A stretch of 64,000 nucleotides of DNA, taken from assembly GCF_003604195.1 (NCBI RefSeq), contig NZ_QXGR01000002.1, positions 310,001-374,000 on the forward strand, read 5' to 3'. The translations under genes were made by a program, and so were the position numbers. The DNA is from Simplicispira lacusdiani (lineage in GTDB: Bacteria; Pseudomonadota; Gammaproteobacteria; Burkholderiales; Burkholderiaceae_C). The notes below the pieces were generated by a model that made no database searches, was not told the DNA's origin, and was given only the letters and a program-made list of their open reading frames with translations. Below are positions 27,623-37,194 of this stretch, one piece after another (position 1 is the stretch's first letter; every line of letters begins with the position of its first letter).

Positions 27623-28408
27623 ATGACCCAGAAAAAGATTGGCGACGTCATCCTCGACGTCAAGAACATCAGCCTGCGCTTTGGCGGCGTGAAGGCCCTG
27701 ACGGACATTTCCTTCAACGTGAAGGAGCATGAAATCCGCTCCATCATCGGCCCCAACGGCGCCGGCAAGAGCTCCATGCTCAACTGCATCAACGGCGTCT
27801 ACACGCCCTCGGAAGGCTCCATCACCTTCCGCGGCAAGACCTTCGACCACATGAACTCGCGCCAGGTGGCCGAGATGGGCGTGGCGCGCACCTTCCAGAA
27901 CCTGGCGCTGTTCAAGGGCATGAGCGTGATCGACAACATCATGTCGGGGCGCAATCTCAAGATCAAGAGCAACCTGCTCCTGCAGGCACTGCGCTGGGGC
28001 CCGGCCGAACGCGAGGAGATCGCGCACCGCGAGAAGGTCGAGCACATCATCGATTTCCTGGAGATCCAGGCCTTCCGCAAGACCCCCGTGGGCCAGCTGC
28101 CCTACGGCCTGCAAAAGCGCGTGGACCTGGGCCGCGCCCTGGCCATGGAGCCGCAGGTGCTGCTGCTCGACGAGCCCATGGCGGGCATGAACGTGGAAGA
28201 GAAGCAGGACATGTGCCGCTTCATCCTGGACGTGAACGACGAATTCGGCACCACCATCGTGCTGATCGAGCACGACATGGGCGTGGTGATGGACATCTCC
28301 GACCGCGTCGTGGTGCTGGACTACGGCAAGAAGATCGGCGACGGCGCGCCCGACGAAGTCCGCAACAACGAAGACGTGATCCGGGCCTACCTGGGCACCA
28401 GCCACTGA
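27623..28408 (+). CDS. livG: Branched-chain-type ABC transporter ATP-binding protein LivG
   Basis: The 261-residue ATPase has Walker A GPNGAGKSS, a Q-loop in ARTFQNLALF, signature LPYGLQKRVDLGRAL and Walker B VLLLDEP, with a switch His in LIEHDM. LivG-type proteins carry the insert around residues 110-140 that is seen here. It energises import together with LivF and the permeases LivH and LivM. It starts 17 bases after the ligase stop. The substrate may be an aromatic or other carboxylic acid rather than an amino acid, given the flanking ligases. Confidence 0.93.
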   Translation: MTQKKIGDVILDVKNISLRFGGVKALTDISFNVKEHEIRSIIGPNGAGKSSMLNCINGVYTPSEGSITFRGKTFDHMNSRQVAEMGVARTFQNLALFKGMSVIDNIMSGRNLKIKSNLLLQALRWGPAEREEIAHREKVEHIIDFLEIQAFRKTPVGQLPYGLQKRVDLGRALAMEPQVLLLDEPMAGMNVEEKQDMCRFILDVNDEFGTTIVLIEHDMGVVMDISDRVVVLDYGKKIGDGAPDEVRNNEDVIRAYLGTSH

Positions 28409-28424
28409 GGCGGGAGACAAGCAA

Positions 28425-29354
28425 ATGGCATTCTTTCTCGAAACTTTGATCGGCGGCCTGATGGCCGGCATGCTCTATTCGCTGGTGGCGCTCGGCTTCG
28501 TGCTGATCTACAAGGCCTCGGGCGTCTTCAACTTCGCCCAGGGGGCCATGGTGCTGTTCGCGGCCCTGGCCATGGCGCGCTTCTCCGAGTGGATCCCGAA
28601 GTGGACCGGCATCGACAACGCCATCGTGGCCAACCTCGCGGCCTTCGTGATCGCGGGCGTGTTCATGTTCGCCGTCGCCTGGCTGATCGAGCGCCTGGTG
28701 CTGCGCCACCTGGTGAACCAGGAAGGCGCGACGCTGCTCATGGCCACGCTGGGCATCACCTACTTCCTCGAAGGCGTGGGCCAGACGATCTTCGGCAGCG
28801 ACATCTACAAGATCGACGTGGGCATGCCCAAGGACCCGGTGTTCCTGTTCGAGTCCATGTTCCAGGGCGGCGTCCTGGTGAACAAGGAGGACGTGATCGC
28901 CGCCGGCATCGCCGCCACGCTGGTGCTGCTGCTGAGCATCTTCTTCCAGAAGACCAAGACCGGCCGCGCCCTGCGCGCCGTGGCCGACGACCACCAGGCG
29001 GCCCAGTCCATCGGTATTCCGCTCAACCGCATCTGGGTCATCGTCTGGTGCGTGGCCGGCGTCGTGGCCCTGGTGGCCGGGATGATCTGGGGCTCCAAGC
29101 TGGGCGTGCAGTTCTCGCTCACCACCGTGGCGCTGCGCGCCCTGCCGGTGGTGATCCTGGGCGGCCTGACCTCGGTGCCCGGCGCCATCATCGGCGGCCT
29201 GATCATCGGCGTGGGCGAAAAGCTCTCCGAGGTGTACCTCGGCCCCTTCGTGGGCGGCGGCATCGAGATCTGGTTCGCCTATGTGCTGGCGCTTGTCTTC
29301 CTGCTGTTCCGTCCGCAAGGCCTGTTCGGCGAGAAGATCATCGACCGCGTCTGA
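28425..29354 (+). CDS. livH: Branched-chain-type ABC transporter permease LivH
   Basis: The 309-residue inner membrane protein has about eight hydrophobic segments and LivH features such as GMLYSLVALGFVLIYKASGV at the N-terminus, AVADDHQAAQSIGIPLNRIW as the cytoplasmic coupling loop, and GGLTSVPGAIIGGLIIG near the end. It forms the translocation path together with LivM. GGGAGA lies before the ATG at 28425, 16 bases after livG. Confidence 0.94.
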   Translation: MAFFLETLIGGLMAGMLYSLVALGFVLIYKASGVFNFAQGAMVLFAALAMARFSEWIPKWTGIDNAIVANLAAFVIAGVFMFAVAWLIERLVLRHLVNQEGATLLMATLGITYFLEGVGQTIFGSDIYKIDVGMPKDPVFLFESMFQGGVLVNKEDVIAAGIAATLVLLLSIFFQKTKTGRALRAVADDHQAAQSIGIPLNRIWVIVWCVAGVVALVAGMIWGSKLGVQFSLTTVALRALPVVILGGLTSVPGAIIGGLIIGVGEKLSEVYLGPFVGGGIEIWFAYVLALVFLLFRPQGLFGEKIIDRV

Positions 29355-29382
29355 CCCCACAAGAACAACAAGGAGAGAACCC

Positions 29383-30459
29383 ATGTTCTACCGCGAAAAC
29401 GGCCAGTTCAAGACCAGCTACCGGGCGGACCAGCAGGTCTTCCCGATCGCCCAGGACCGCATCGCCATCTTCCTGCTGCTGGCGGTGGCCTTCCTGGTGG
29501 TGCCCATGCTGGCCACCGACTACTTTTACCGTGCCATCCTGATCCCGCTCGTCATCATGTCGATGGCGGCGCTCGGCGTGAACATCCTCGTGGGCTACTG
29601 CGGTCAGATCTCGCTGGGCTCGGGCGCCTTCATGGCCGTGGGTGCCTACGGTGCCTACAACTTCTTCGTGCGCTTCCCCGGCATGCCGCTGATCCCGGCG
29701 CTGATCCTGGGCGGCCTGTGCGCCACCTTCTTCGGCATCCTGTTCGGCCTGCCGAGCCTGCGCGTCAAGGGCCTGTACCTGGCCGTGGCCACGCTGGCCG
29801 CGCAGTTCTTCAGCGACTGGATGTTCCTGCGCATCAAGTGGTTCACCAACAACTCCGACTCCGGTTCGGTGTCGGTGAGCAACCTGCAGGTCCTGGGCAT
29901 GCCCATCGACAGCGCCGTGAGCAAGTACATCTTCTGCCTGGCCCTGCTGGTGGTGGTGGCCCTGCTGGCCAAGAACCTGGTGCGCGGCGCCATCGGCCGC
30001 GAGTGGATGGCCATCCGCGACATGGACGTGGCCGCCGCGGTGATCGGCATCCGCCCGATGTACGCCAAGCTCAGCGCCTTCGCCGTGAGCTCCTTCATCG
30101 TCGGCATGGCCGGCGCGCTGTGGGCCTTCGTGCACCTGAGCTCGTGGGAGCCGGCCGCGTTCTCGGTGGAAATCTCGTTCCGCCTGCTGTTCATGGTGAT
30201 CATCGGCGGCATGGGCTCCATCATGGGCGCCTTCTTCGGCGCGGCCTTCATCGTGGTGCTGCCCATCTTCCTGAACCAGTTCCTGCCCGCCGTGGCCGGC
30301 CTGTTCAGCATGGAGATCTCCACGGCGGCGGTTTCGCACGCCGAACTGATGATCTTCGGCGCGCTGATCGTGTGGTTCCTGATCGTCGAGCCCCACGGCC
30401 TGGCCAAGCTGTGGTCGATCGGCAAGCAGAAGCTCCGCCTGTGGCCCTTCCCGCACTGA
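29383..30459 (+). CDS. livM: Branched-chain-type ABC transporter permease LivM
   Basis: The 358-residue protein has about nine membrane spans and the LivM pattern LGVNILVGYCGQISLGSGAF, IRDMDVAAAVIGIRPMYAKL and IGGMGSIMGAFFGAAFIVVL. It pairs with LivH. The ATG at 29383 is chosen because AAGGAGAG is placed correctly upstream; an in-frame upstream start would run into livH. The distance to livH is 28 bases. Confidence 0.94.
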   Translation: MFYRENGQFKTSYRADQQVFPIAQDRIAIFLLLAVAFLVVPMLATDYFYRAILIPLVIMSMAALGVNILVGYCGQISLGSGAFMAVGAYGAYNFFVRFPGMPLIPALILGGLCATFFGILFGLPSLRVKGLYLAVATLAAQFFSDWMFLRIKWFTNNSDSGSVSVSNLQVLGMPIDSAVSKYIFCLALLVVVALLAKNLVRGAIGREWMAIRDMDVAAAVIGIRPMYAKLSAFAVSSFIVGMAGALWAFVHLSSWEPAAFSVEISFRLLFMVIIGGMGSIMGAFFGAAFIVVLPIFLNQFLPAVAGLFSMEISTAAVSHAELMIFGALIVWFLIVEPHGLAKLWSIGKQKLRLWPFPH

Positions 30460-30571
30460 TCCACAGGAAACCACTTACACGCTATTCCCGATACAGACAG
30501 CCCCGTTTGGGGCGTCCACTAGAGGTCTGGTTCTTTCCGTGCTTCAACACTTTCATCCAAAGGAGACATCC

Positions 30572-31900
30572 ATGAAGCTTTCGAAAATCGTGATTGCCGC
30601 CGCCATCGTGGCCGCAGGCGCCTCGTCGCTGAGCACCAGCGCCGTCGCCCAAGCCAAGGAGCAGTTCTTCCCGCTGCTGTCCTACCGCACCGGCCCCTAC
30701 GCGCCCAACGGCACCCCCTGGGCCAACGGCAAGCAGGACTACATCAAGATGATCAATGCCCGTGACGGCGGCATCAACGGTGTCAAGCTGACCTTCGAGG
30801 AATGCGAAACCGGCTACGCCACGGACCGCGGCGTGGAATGCTACGAGCGCCTCAAGAGCAAGCCCGGCGTGTCCCTGATCGACCCGCAATCGACCGGCAT
30901 CACCTTCGCCCTGACCGAAAAGGCCCCGGCCGACAAGATCCCGCTGATGACGCTGGGCTATGGCCTGTCGGTCTCGCAGGACGGCATGGCGTTCAAGTGG
31001 AACTTCCCCTTCATGGGCAGCTACTGGACCGGCGCCGACATCCTGCTGCAGCACATCGGCAAGGGCCTGGGCGGCATGGACAAGCTCAAGGGCAAGAAGA
31101 TCGCGCTCGTGTACCACGACAGCCCGTTCGGCAAGGAACCCATCCCGCTGCTGCAGGAACGTTCCAAGATGCACGGCTTCGAGCTGCAGATGCTGCCGGT
31201 GACGGCGCCTGGCGTCGAGCAGAAGGCCACCTGGCTGCAGGTGCGCCAGAGCCGTCCCGACTACGTGCTGCTGTGGGGCTGGGGCGTGATGAACTCCACC
31301 GCCCTGAAGGAAGCCCAGGCCACGGGCTACCCGCGCGACAAGATGTACGGCGTGTGGTGGGCCGGCGCGGAACCCGACGTGCGCGACGTGGGCGAGGGTG
31401 CCAAGGGCTACAACGCCCTGGCGCTCAACGGCTCGGGCCAGGAACCCAAGGTCATCCAGGACATCCTCAAGCATGTGCACGACAAGGGCCAGGGCACGGG
31501 CCCCAAGGATGAAGTGGGCTCGGTGCTGTACACCCGTGGCGTGATCATCCAGATGCTGAGCATCGAGGCCGTGCGCCGCGCCCAGGAACGCTTCGGCAAG
31601 GGCAAGGTCATGACCGGCGAGCAAGTGCGCTGGGGCCTGGAAAACCTCTCGCTCGACCAGAAGAAGCTTGACGCCCTGGGCTTCAACAACGTGATGCGCC
31701 CCCTGTCCACGAGCTGCGCAGACCACATGGGTTCGACCTGGGCCCGCGTGCAGACCTGGGACGGCAAGAAGTGGAACATCGGCGCCGACTGGTACCAGGC
31801 CGACGAGCAGATCCTCAAGCCCATGGTCAAGGCAGGCTCCGAGAAGTACCTGGGCGACAAGAAGCTGACGCGCCGCGACACGGCCGACTGCCAGTCTTGA
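30572..31900 (+). CDS. ABC transporter substrate-binding protein (branched-chain type)
   Basis: The 442-residue protein has a signal peptide (IVIAAAIVAAGASSLSTSAV, cleavage near AQAKEQ). It then has a type I receptor fold with EQFFPLLSYRTGPYAPNG, DYIKMINARDGGINGVKLTF, and KGKKIALVYHDSPFGKEPIP. It is longer than standard LivK, like receptors linked to aromatic or acyl compounds. AAGGAG precedes the ATG at 30572. A 112-base gap after livM contains the small hairpin CCCCGTTTGGGG, which could adjust expression of this abundant subunit. Confidence 0.9.
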   Translation: MKLSKIVIAAAIVAAGASSLSTSAVAQAKEQFFPLLSYRTGPYAPNGTPWANGKQDYIKMINARDGGINGVKLTFEECETGYATDRGVECYERLKSKPGVSLIDPQSTGITFALTEKAPADKIPLMTLGYGLSVSQDGMAFKWNFPFMGSYWTGADILLQHIGKGLGGMDKLKGKKIALVYHDSPFGKEPIPLLQERSKMHGFELQMLPVTAPGVEQKATWLQVRQSRPDYVLLWGWGVMNSTALKEAQATGYPRDKMYGVWWAGAEPDVRDVGEGAKGYNALALNGSGQEPKVIQDILKHVHDKGQGTGPKDEVGSVLYTRGVIIQMLSIEAVRRAQERFGKGKVMTGEQVRWGLENLSLDQKKLDALGFNNVMRPLSTSCADHMGSTWARVQTWDGKKWNIGADWYQADEQILKPMVKAGSEKYLGDKKLTRRDTADCQS

Positions 31901-31905
31901 GGACT

Positions 31906-31975
31906 TCCCCCTGAGGCGCTTGCTCGCCTTCCCCCTTCTCTCGCGCTGCGCGCGGGAAGGGGGACGACACCGGTG
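31906..31975. repeat. GC-rich dispersed hairpin repeat, copy 2
   Basis: CCCCCTGAGGCGCTTGCTCG is followed by CCTTCCCCCTTCTCTCGCGC and TGCGCGCGGGAAGGGGGACG. The outer CTTCCCCCTT and GGAAGGGGGA pair as a stem around CTCTCGCGCTGCGCGC. It matches the elements at 15879-15938 and 55333-55442 in inverse orientation. It lies between the receptor gene and livF and may attenuate transcription. Confidence 0.75.
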
Positions 31976-32104
31976 GCCGGGCACAGCCCGTTCCACGGTG
32001 TCCCTGGCGAGGGAGCCGCGCCGGTTTTGAACGGCTGTGATGACAGCCGCCAACCGAAAGGGTTGTGCCGCAACCCTTTCGATTGGCACAGCGAAGGCAA
32101 CACC

Positions 32105-32914
32105 ATGGACTCTAAAAACATCGTTCTCAACGTCAACGGCATCGAGGTCATCTACAACCACGTGATCCTCGTGCTCAAGGGCGTCTCGCTGCAGGTGCCC
32201 GAGGGCAGCATCGTCGCCATCCTGGGCGGCAACGGCGCGGGCAAGACCACCACGCTGCGGGCCGTCTCGAACCTGCTCAAGGGCGAACGCGGCGAAGTGA
32301 CCAAGGGGTCCATCGACCTGCGCGGCGAGCGCATCGAGAATCTCTCGCCGGCCGACCTGGTCAAGCGCGGCGTGGTGCAGGTCATGGAAGGGCGCCACTG
32401 CTTCGCCCACCTGACCATCGAGGAGAACCTCATGACCGGCTCGTACACCCGTTCGAGCAAGGCCGAGATCGCCGCCAACCTCGAAAAGGTCTACAACTAC
32501 TTCCCCCGCCTGAAGACGCGCCGCACCTCCCAGGCGGCCTACACCTCGGGCGGCGAGCAGCAGATGTGCGCCATCGGCCGCGCGCTCATGACCAACCCCA
32601 ACATGGTGCTGCTGGATGAGCCCTCGATGGGCCTGGCGCCGCAGATCGTGGAAGAGGTGTTCAACATCGTGCAGGACCTCAACAAGAAGGAAAAGGTCAC
32701 CTTCCTGCTGGCCGAGCAGAACACCAACATGGCCCTGAAGTATTCCGACTACGGCTACATCATGGAATCGGGCCGCGTGGTGATGGACGGCCCCTCCGTC
32801 GACCTGGCCAGCAACGAGGACGTCAAGGAGTTCTACCTCGGCGTCGGCGGCGGCGAGCGCAAGAGCTTCAAGGACGTCAAGAGCTACAAGCGCCGCAAGC
32901 GCTGGCTGGCCTAA
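32105..32914 (+). CDS. livF: Branched-chain-type ABC transporter ATP-binding protein LivF
   Basis: The 269-residue ATPase has Walker A GGNGAGKTT, signature YTSGGEQQMCAIGRAL, Walker B VLLDEPSMGLAP and the LivF-typical QIVEEVFNIVQDLN. The C-terminal tail KSYKRRKRWLA is basic and longer than in E. coli LivF, as is common in this family. The ATG at 32105 is chosen by similarity; upstream in-frame codons lie in the repeat. The 204-base distance to the preceding gene is the largest gap inside the liv unit. Confidence 0.93.
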   Translation: MDSKNIVLNVNGIEVIYNHVILVLKGVSLQVPEGSIVAILGGNGAGKTTTLRAVSNLLKGERGEVTKGSIDLRGERIENLSPADLVKRGVVQVMEGRHCFAHLTIEENLMTGSYTRSSKAEIAANLEKVYNYFPRLKTRRTSQAAYTSGGEQQMCAIGRALMTNPNMVLLDEPSMGLAPQIVEEVFNIVQDLNKKEKVTFLLAEQNTNMALKYSDYGYIMESGRVVMDGPSVDLASNEDVKEFYLGVGGGERKSFKDVKSYKRRKRWLA

Positions 32915-32981
32915 TTGCTATCTTTTTTATAGCTTTTGGCGCTTTCTGAATGGGCGCCAGGGGCGTTTTTGATCTAAATTT
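32915..32981. repeat. Dispersed palindromic repeat, copy D
   Basis: TTGCTATCTTTTTTATAGCT, TTTGGCGCTTTCTGAATGGG and CGCCAGGGGCGTTTTTGAT start right at the livF stop codon. The halves TGGCGC and GCGCCA pair, with ATAGC and a T-run at the flanks as in the other copies. Confidence 0.8.
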
Positions 32982-33006
32982 TCTTTCAGACACAGGAGCC
33001 CCCGGC

Positions 33007-34254
33007 ATGAGCAAGTTCTACGACGCACTGGAAACACGCTCCAGTGCCGAACGCGAAGCCGCCCACATGGCTGCATTGCCGCAGCAGGTGGCCCACGCAC
33101 AAAAGGCCAGCAGCGCCTTTGCCAGCATCCTGGCCGGCGTGGACGCTGCCGCCATCACCAGCCGCCAGGCCCTGGCCCACTTGCCTGTCACGCGCAAGCA
33201 CGAACTGCTGGAGCGCCAGCAAGCCCAGCGCGCCCAGAGCCCCTTCGGCGGCTTTGCGGCCGTCGGCTTTGGCAAGGCCATGCCGCGCGTGTTCGCGAGC
33301 CCCGGTCCCCTGTACGAACCCGAAGGCGCACGCCCCGACTATTGGCGCATGGCGCGCGCCATCTACGCGGCAGGCTTTCGGCCCGGTGAGCTGATCCACA
33401 ACTGCTTCTCCTACCACTTCGTGCCTGCGGGCTCCATGATGGAGAGCGGCGCCCACGCCATGGGCTGCACGGTGTTCCCCGGCGGCACGGGACAGACCGA
33501 GCAGCAGGTGCAGGCCATTGCCGACCTCAAGCCCGCGGGCTATATCGGCACCCCGAGCTTTCTCAAGATCATCGTGGAGAAGGCGGCCGAGATGGGCGTC
33601 CCCCTGCCCAGCCTGACCAAGGCCATGCTTTCGGCCGAGGCTTTTCCGCCCTCGCTGCGTGACTGGCTGCAAGAGCGCGGCATCACCGGTTACCAAAGCT
33701 ACGGCACGGCCGATCTGGGGTTGATTGCCTATGAAACCGAGGCCCGTGAAGGCCTGGTGCTGGACGAGGGCGTGATCGTGGAGATCGTGCGCCCTGGCAC
33801 GGGCGATCCCGTGCCCGAGGGCGAGGTGGGCGAGCTGGTGGTCACCACGCTCAACCCCGATTACCCGCTGATCCGCTTCGGTACGGGCGACCTCTCTGCG
33901 GTACTGCCCGGCGCCTGCCCCACGGGCCGCACCAACACGCGCATCAAGGGCTGGATGGGGCGCGCGGACCAGACGACCAAGGTGCGCGGCATGTTTGTGC
34001 ATCCTGGCCAGGTGAGCTCCATCGTGAAGCGCTTTCCGCAGGTTCAGCGTGCCCGCCTCGTGGTCAGTGGCGAAATGGCCAACGACCAGATGGTGCTCCA
34101 GGTAGAGACCACCGAAACCTCTGGCGGCCTGGCTGTTCAGTTGCAAGACGCGATGCGGGAGGTGACCAAGCTGCGCGGCGAGGTGGAACTGGTGGCCCCA
34201 GGCACCCTGCCCAACGATGGCAAGGTCATCGAGGACGCACGCAGCTATCGCTGA
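33007..34254 (+). CDS. Phenylacetate-CoA ligase family protein (PaaK-like)
   Basis: The 415-residue adenylate-forming enzyme resembles PaaK: HNCFSYHFVPAGSMMESGAH, VFPGGTGQTEQQVQAIADLK, YGTADLGLIAYETEA with the acidic residue contacting ATP, and a C-terminal domain with KGWMGRADQTTKVRGMFVHP. The family converts phenylacetate or related aryl acids to CoA esters. CAGGAG is found before the ATG at 33007. As the last gene of the locus, with another ligase at the front, it suggests an aromatic acid as the transported substrate. Specificity is inferred. Confidence 0.87.
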   Translation: MSKFYDALETRSSAEREAAHMAALPQQVAHAQKASSAFASILAGVDAAAITSRQALAHLPVTRKHELLERQQAQRAQSPFGGFAAVGFGKAMPRVFASPGPLYEPEGARPDYWRMARAIYAAGFRPGELIHNCFSYHFVPAGSMMESGAHAMGCTVFPGGTGQTEQQVQAIADLKPAGYIGTPSFLKIIVEKAAEMGVPLPSLTKAMLSAEAFPPSLRDWLQERGITGYQSYGTADLGLIAYETEAREGLVLDEGVIVEIVRPGTGDPVPEGEVGELVVTTLNPDYPLIRFGTGDLSAVLPGACPTGRTNTRIKGWMGRADQTTKVRGMFVHPGQVSSIVKRFPQVQRARLVVSGEMANDQMVLQVETTETSGGLAVQLQDAMREVTKLRGEVELVAPGTLPNDGKVIEDARSYR

Positions 34255-34286
34255 GCCTCCGGCGGCAGGCATTTGCGCAGACCCAG

Positions 34287-34312
34287 ACCGGCGGTGCTCC
34301 CGCCGGTTTTTT
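34287..34312 (+). terminator. Rho-independent terminator after the liv/paaK locus
   Basis: ACCGGCGG and CCGCCGGT form the stem around a short GTGCTC-type loop and are followed by a run of T. It lies 33 bases after the PaaK-like stop codon. Confidence 0.85.
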
Positions 34313-34340
34313 CATATGTTCACACATTACATGTGTGCTA

Positions 34341-34400
34341 CTTCTTTTATAGCTGCATGCACCCTGAAAATGGGCGTTTCAGGCCATGCAGCTCAAAATT
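34341..34400. repeat. Palindromic repeat, copy E (atypical)
   Basis: CTTCTTTTATAGCTGCATGC, ACCCTGAAAATGGGCGTTTC and AGGCCATGCAGCTCAAAA form a stem through AGCTGCATG and CATGCAGCT. The flanks TTTTATAGCT and CTCAAAA resemble the dispersed family, but the GCGC core is weak. Confidence 0.55.
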
Positions 34401-34486
34401 CCCTTACTCAAAATCCTAAGTAATTTCCGCGATGGCGCTCCGTGGGACGGCCTTTATCATGCGCTGTCAATCACAGGAGACAGACA

Positions 34487-35476
34487 ATGAAGCAACTGCT
34501 GAATCTCAGCATCCTGGCCATCGCCACCAGCCTGGCCTTTGGTGCGTCCGCCCAGGAATATCCATCCAAGGACAAGGTCGTCACCATCGTCGTGCCCTTT
34601 GCCGCCGGCGGCCCCACCGATCGCGTGGCGCGTGACCTCGCCGAGTCGCTGCGCAAGCCGCTGGGCGGCGTGAGCGTGGTGATCGATAACACCGCCGGCG
34701 CCGGCAGCTCCATCGGTGCCGCCAAGGTGGCCCGCGCCGCGCCCGATGGCTACACCCTGCTGCTCAACCACATCGGCATGTCCACCATGCCCGCGCTGTA
34801 CCGCAAGCTGGCCTTCAGCGTGCCCAACGACTTCGAGTACCTGGGCATCGTCAACGACGTGCCCATGACGCTGATCGCCCGCCCCAGCATCCCCGCCAAC
34901 AACTACAAGGAACTGGCTACCTGGATCGGCCAGAACAAGGGCAAGATCAACCTGGGCAACGCCGGCCTGGGATCGGCCTCGCACCTGTGCGGCCTGATGT
35001 ACCAGAGCGCGCTGCAGGTCGACATGACGCCCGTGCCCTACAAGGGCACGGCACCCGCCATCACCGACCTGATCGGCGGCCAGATCGACCTGCTGTGCGA
35101 TCAGACCACCAACACCACGCCGCAGATCGAGGGCAAGAAGGTCAAGGCCTTCGCGGTCACCACCACCAAGCGCCTGGCCACCCCCTCGCTCAAGGACCTG
35201 CCCACGCTCGACGAGTCGGGCCTGAAGAACTTCCAGGTCACGATCTGGCACGGCCTGTACGCCCCCAAGGGCACGCCGGCCGACGTGGTCAAGAAGATCA
35301 ACGACGCCCTCAAGGCCGCGCTCAAGGACCCCGAGTTCATCAAGAAGCAAGAAGGCCTGGGCGCCGTGGTGGCCACGGACAAGCGCATCGAACCGGCCGA
35401 GCACAAGAAATTCGTGCTGTCCGAAATCGAGAAGTGGGGCGCCGTCATCAAGGCTGCCGGCACCTACGCCGACTGA
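34487..35476 (+). CDS. Bug-family periplasmic solute-binding protein (tripartite tricarboxylate type)
   Basis: The 329-residue protein has a signal peptide ([20 protein letters not shown]) and the Bug signature [20 protein letters not shown], followed by [20 protein letters not shown] and [10 protein letters not shown]. Bug receptors bind carboxylates and feed TctAB-type transporters, but no tctA or tctB is nearby, which is common for these expanded families in betaproteobacteria. AGGAGA precedes the ATG at 34487. It is bounded by terminators on both sides (34287-34312 and 35516-35552), so it is likely monocistronic. Confidence 0.9.
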   Translation: MKQLLNLSILAIATSLAFGASAQEYPSKDKVVTIVVPFAAGGPTDRVARDLAESLRKPLGGVSVVIDNTAGAGSSIGAAKVARAAPDGYTLLLNHIGMSTMPALYRKLAFSVPNDFEYLGIVNDVPMTLIARPSIPANNYKELATWIGQNKGKINLGNAGLGSASHLCGLMYQSALQVDMTPVPYKGTAPAITDLIGGQIDLLCDQTTNTTPQIEGKKVKAFAVTTTKRLATPSLKDLPTLDESGLKNFQVTIWHGLYAPKGTPADVVKKINDALKAALKDPEFIKKQEGLGAVVATDKRIEPAEHKKFVLSEIEKWGAVIKAAGTYAD

Positions 35477-35515
35477 TTCCGCCCGAGCGGGCCGGCGCTT
35501 GCCGCCACCCGCCAT

Positions 35516-35552
35516 GGCCGCCGCCACCCCTCGGGGTGCGGCGGCCTTTTTT
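35516..35552 (+). terminator. Rho-independent terminator after the first Bug gene
   Basis: GGCCGCCGCCACCCC and GGGGTGCGGCGGCC pair as a long GC-rich stem with a tiny TC loop and one bulged base, followed by TTTTTT. It starts 39 bases after the stop codon. Confidence 0.9.
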
Positions 35553-35646
35553 CTTCCGGCGCACGGCACGGGTTATCCATCTGCCACGAAGGCACGCGAT
35601 GGCATACAACCAGGTCCACCCCGCACACTTTCTGGAAAGGACCTCC

Positions 35647-36663
35647 ATGCGCCCCACGAACGTCCCGCGCCGCCGCGGCCTGCTGGCCACCGTCCTGGCC
35701 TGCGGCGCGGCCGCCCTGCTGCCCATCGCCCATGCCCAGGACCCATGGCCCGCCAAGCCGGTGCGCATCATCGTGCCTTTCGCGCCGGGCGGCACCACCG
35801 ACATCCTGGCGCGCGCCATGGCCCCCGAACTCAGCCGCGCCTTCGGCCAGCCCTTCATCGTGGACAACCGGGCCGGCGCGGGCGGCAACGTCGGCGCCGA
35901 TGCCGTGGCCAAATCGGCGCCCGATGGCTACACCCTGCTCATGGGCACCGTGGGTACCCATGGCATCAACCGCGCGCTCTACGCCAAGCTGCCGTTCGAT
36001 CCGATCCGCGACTTCGCGCCCATCACCCTCGTGGCCGCCGTGCCCAATGTGATGGTGATGAACACCGAGAAGGCACGCACCCTGGGCATCGCCAGCGTGC
36101 AGGACTTCATCCGTGTCGCCAAGTCGCGCCCCGGGCAGCTCAACATGGCATCGAGCGGCAATGGCACCTCCATCCATCTCGCGGGGGAATTGTTCAAGAG
36201 CATGACGGGCACGTACATGACGCATTTCCCCTACCGAGGCTCGGGCCCCGCGCTGATGGACATGGTGGCCGGCAACATGGACGTGATGTTCGACAACCTG
36301 CCCTCCTCGATGGCGCAGATCAAGGCCGGCAAGCTCAAGGCCCTGGCCCTGACCAGCACCGAACGCTCGGCGGCGCTGCCCGACATCCCCACCGTGGAAC
36401 AGGCTGGCGGCCCGGCGCTCAAGGGCTACGAAGCCAGTTCCTGGTTCGGTCTGCTGGCACCGGCCGGCACACCCGCCGACACCGTGAACCGCATCCAGCA
36501 GGAAGTGGCCAAGGCCCTGGCCGCGCCGGCCGTGAAGGAAAAGCTGCTGGCCCAGGGCGCCATCCCCGGCGGCATGCGCCCGGCCGATTTCGCCCGGCAC
36601 ATCGAGGCCGAACACCGCAAGTGGGCGGAGGTCGTCAAGACCTCCGGGGCGAAAGTGGATTGA
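35647..36663 (+). CDS. Bug-family periplasmic solute-binding protein
   Basis: The 338-residue protein has an N-terminal signal with consecutive arginines ([20 protein letters not shown], cleaved after AHAQ). The Bug motifs are [40 protein letters not shown] and [15 protein letters not shown]. An in-frame ATG 48 bases upstream is possible, but GGAAAGGACC before 35647 and the signal peptide favour the later start. It is a paralogue of the gene upstream but quite different in sequence. The ligand is not known; carboxylic acids are usual for the family. Confidence 0.9.
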   Translation: MRPTNVPRRRGLLATVLACGAAALLPIAHAQDPWPAKPVRIIVPFAPGGTTDILARAMAPELSRAFGQPFIVDNRAGAGGNVGADAVAKSAPDGYTLLMGTVGTHGINRALYAKLPFDPIRDFAPITLVAAVPNVMVMNTEKARTLGIASVQDFIRVAKSRPGQLNMASSGNGTSIHLAGELFKSMTGTYMTHFPYRGSGPALMDMVAGNMDVMFDNLPSSMAQIKAGKLKALALTSTERSAALPDIPTVEQAGGPALKGYEASSWFGLLAPAGTPADTVNRIQQEVAKALAAPAVKEKLLAQGAIPGGMRPADFARHIEAEHRKWAEVVKTSGAKVD

Positions 36664-36762
36664 CCCTCTGGTGCCGCCGTCGGCGCCGTCCCTCTTGCGC
36701 GGCGGCCGCTGACCCGGGCCGCGCCGGTTGCAAGGGGTGGCGCGCCATGCGGCGGCTGGCGC

Positions 36763-37101
36763 CTACGCCCCCCACACCACGTCGTGGCCTTCGGCGGCGC
36801 TGCGGCGCAGCATGTCGATCAAGGGCGTGACGCGCTGGCGCAGCGTCACGGCGTCGCGCTCCTTGCCGTCGGGGCCTACGGCCGGCGCCTCATCGGCATC
36901 GGCGGTTTGTCCGGCCTCGGCCAGGCGGCGCTCCTCCTCGGCCACCGCCGTCTCCAGCGCAGCGATGGCCGCCGGAATCTGGGCGGCGGTCACGATGCCA
37001 CGCCCACCCGGCTCCTTGCCGATGATCTCCAGCAGGCGCTTGCCCTGGGGTTCGAGCATGATCAGGTCGGCCGTTGCGCGGGACTTGAATTTGTAGAGCA
37101 T
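36763..37101 (-). CDS. DUF1840 family protein
   Basis: The 112-residue protein begins MLYKFKSRATADLIMLEPQG, the typical start of DUF1840. The middle part (AAIAALETAVAEEERRLAE) is a likely coiled coil and the end (TLRQRVTPLIDMLRRSAAEG) is helical. It is a small cytosolic protein of unknown function found in betaproteobacteria. A GAGG-type ribosome binding site is seen just before the ATG. Confidence 0.88.
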   Translation of the reverse strand: MLYKFKSRATADLIMLEPQGKRLLEIIGKEPGGRGIVTAAQIPAAIAALETAVAEEERRLAEAGQTADADEAPAVGPDGKERDAVTLRQRVTPLIDMLRRSAAEGHDVVWGA

Positions 37102-37194
37102 GGCGCTTCCTCGGAATACATGTGATCGCGTGTGAAGGGGTGCCCCGATTGTGCGCCGGGCGGCAAGAACTGCATGGCGGCCAGCGGCAGCGCA

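Noticed and set aside
35599..35646. Upstream ATG as start of the second Bug receptor
   Set aside because: It would add 16 residues before the signal peptide and lacks a good ribosome binding site, while GGAAAGGACC precedes 35647.
34487..36663. Complete tripartite tricarboxylate transporter
   Set aside because: Only receptor genes are present; no TctA or TctB membrane protein is encoded next to them.
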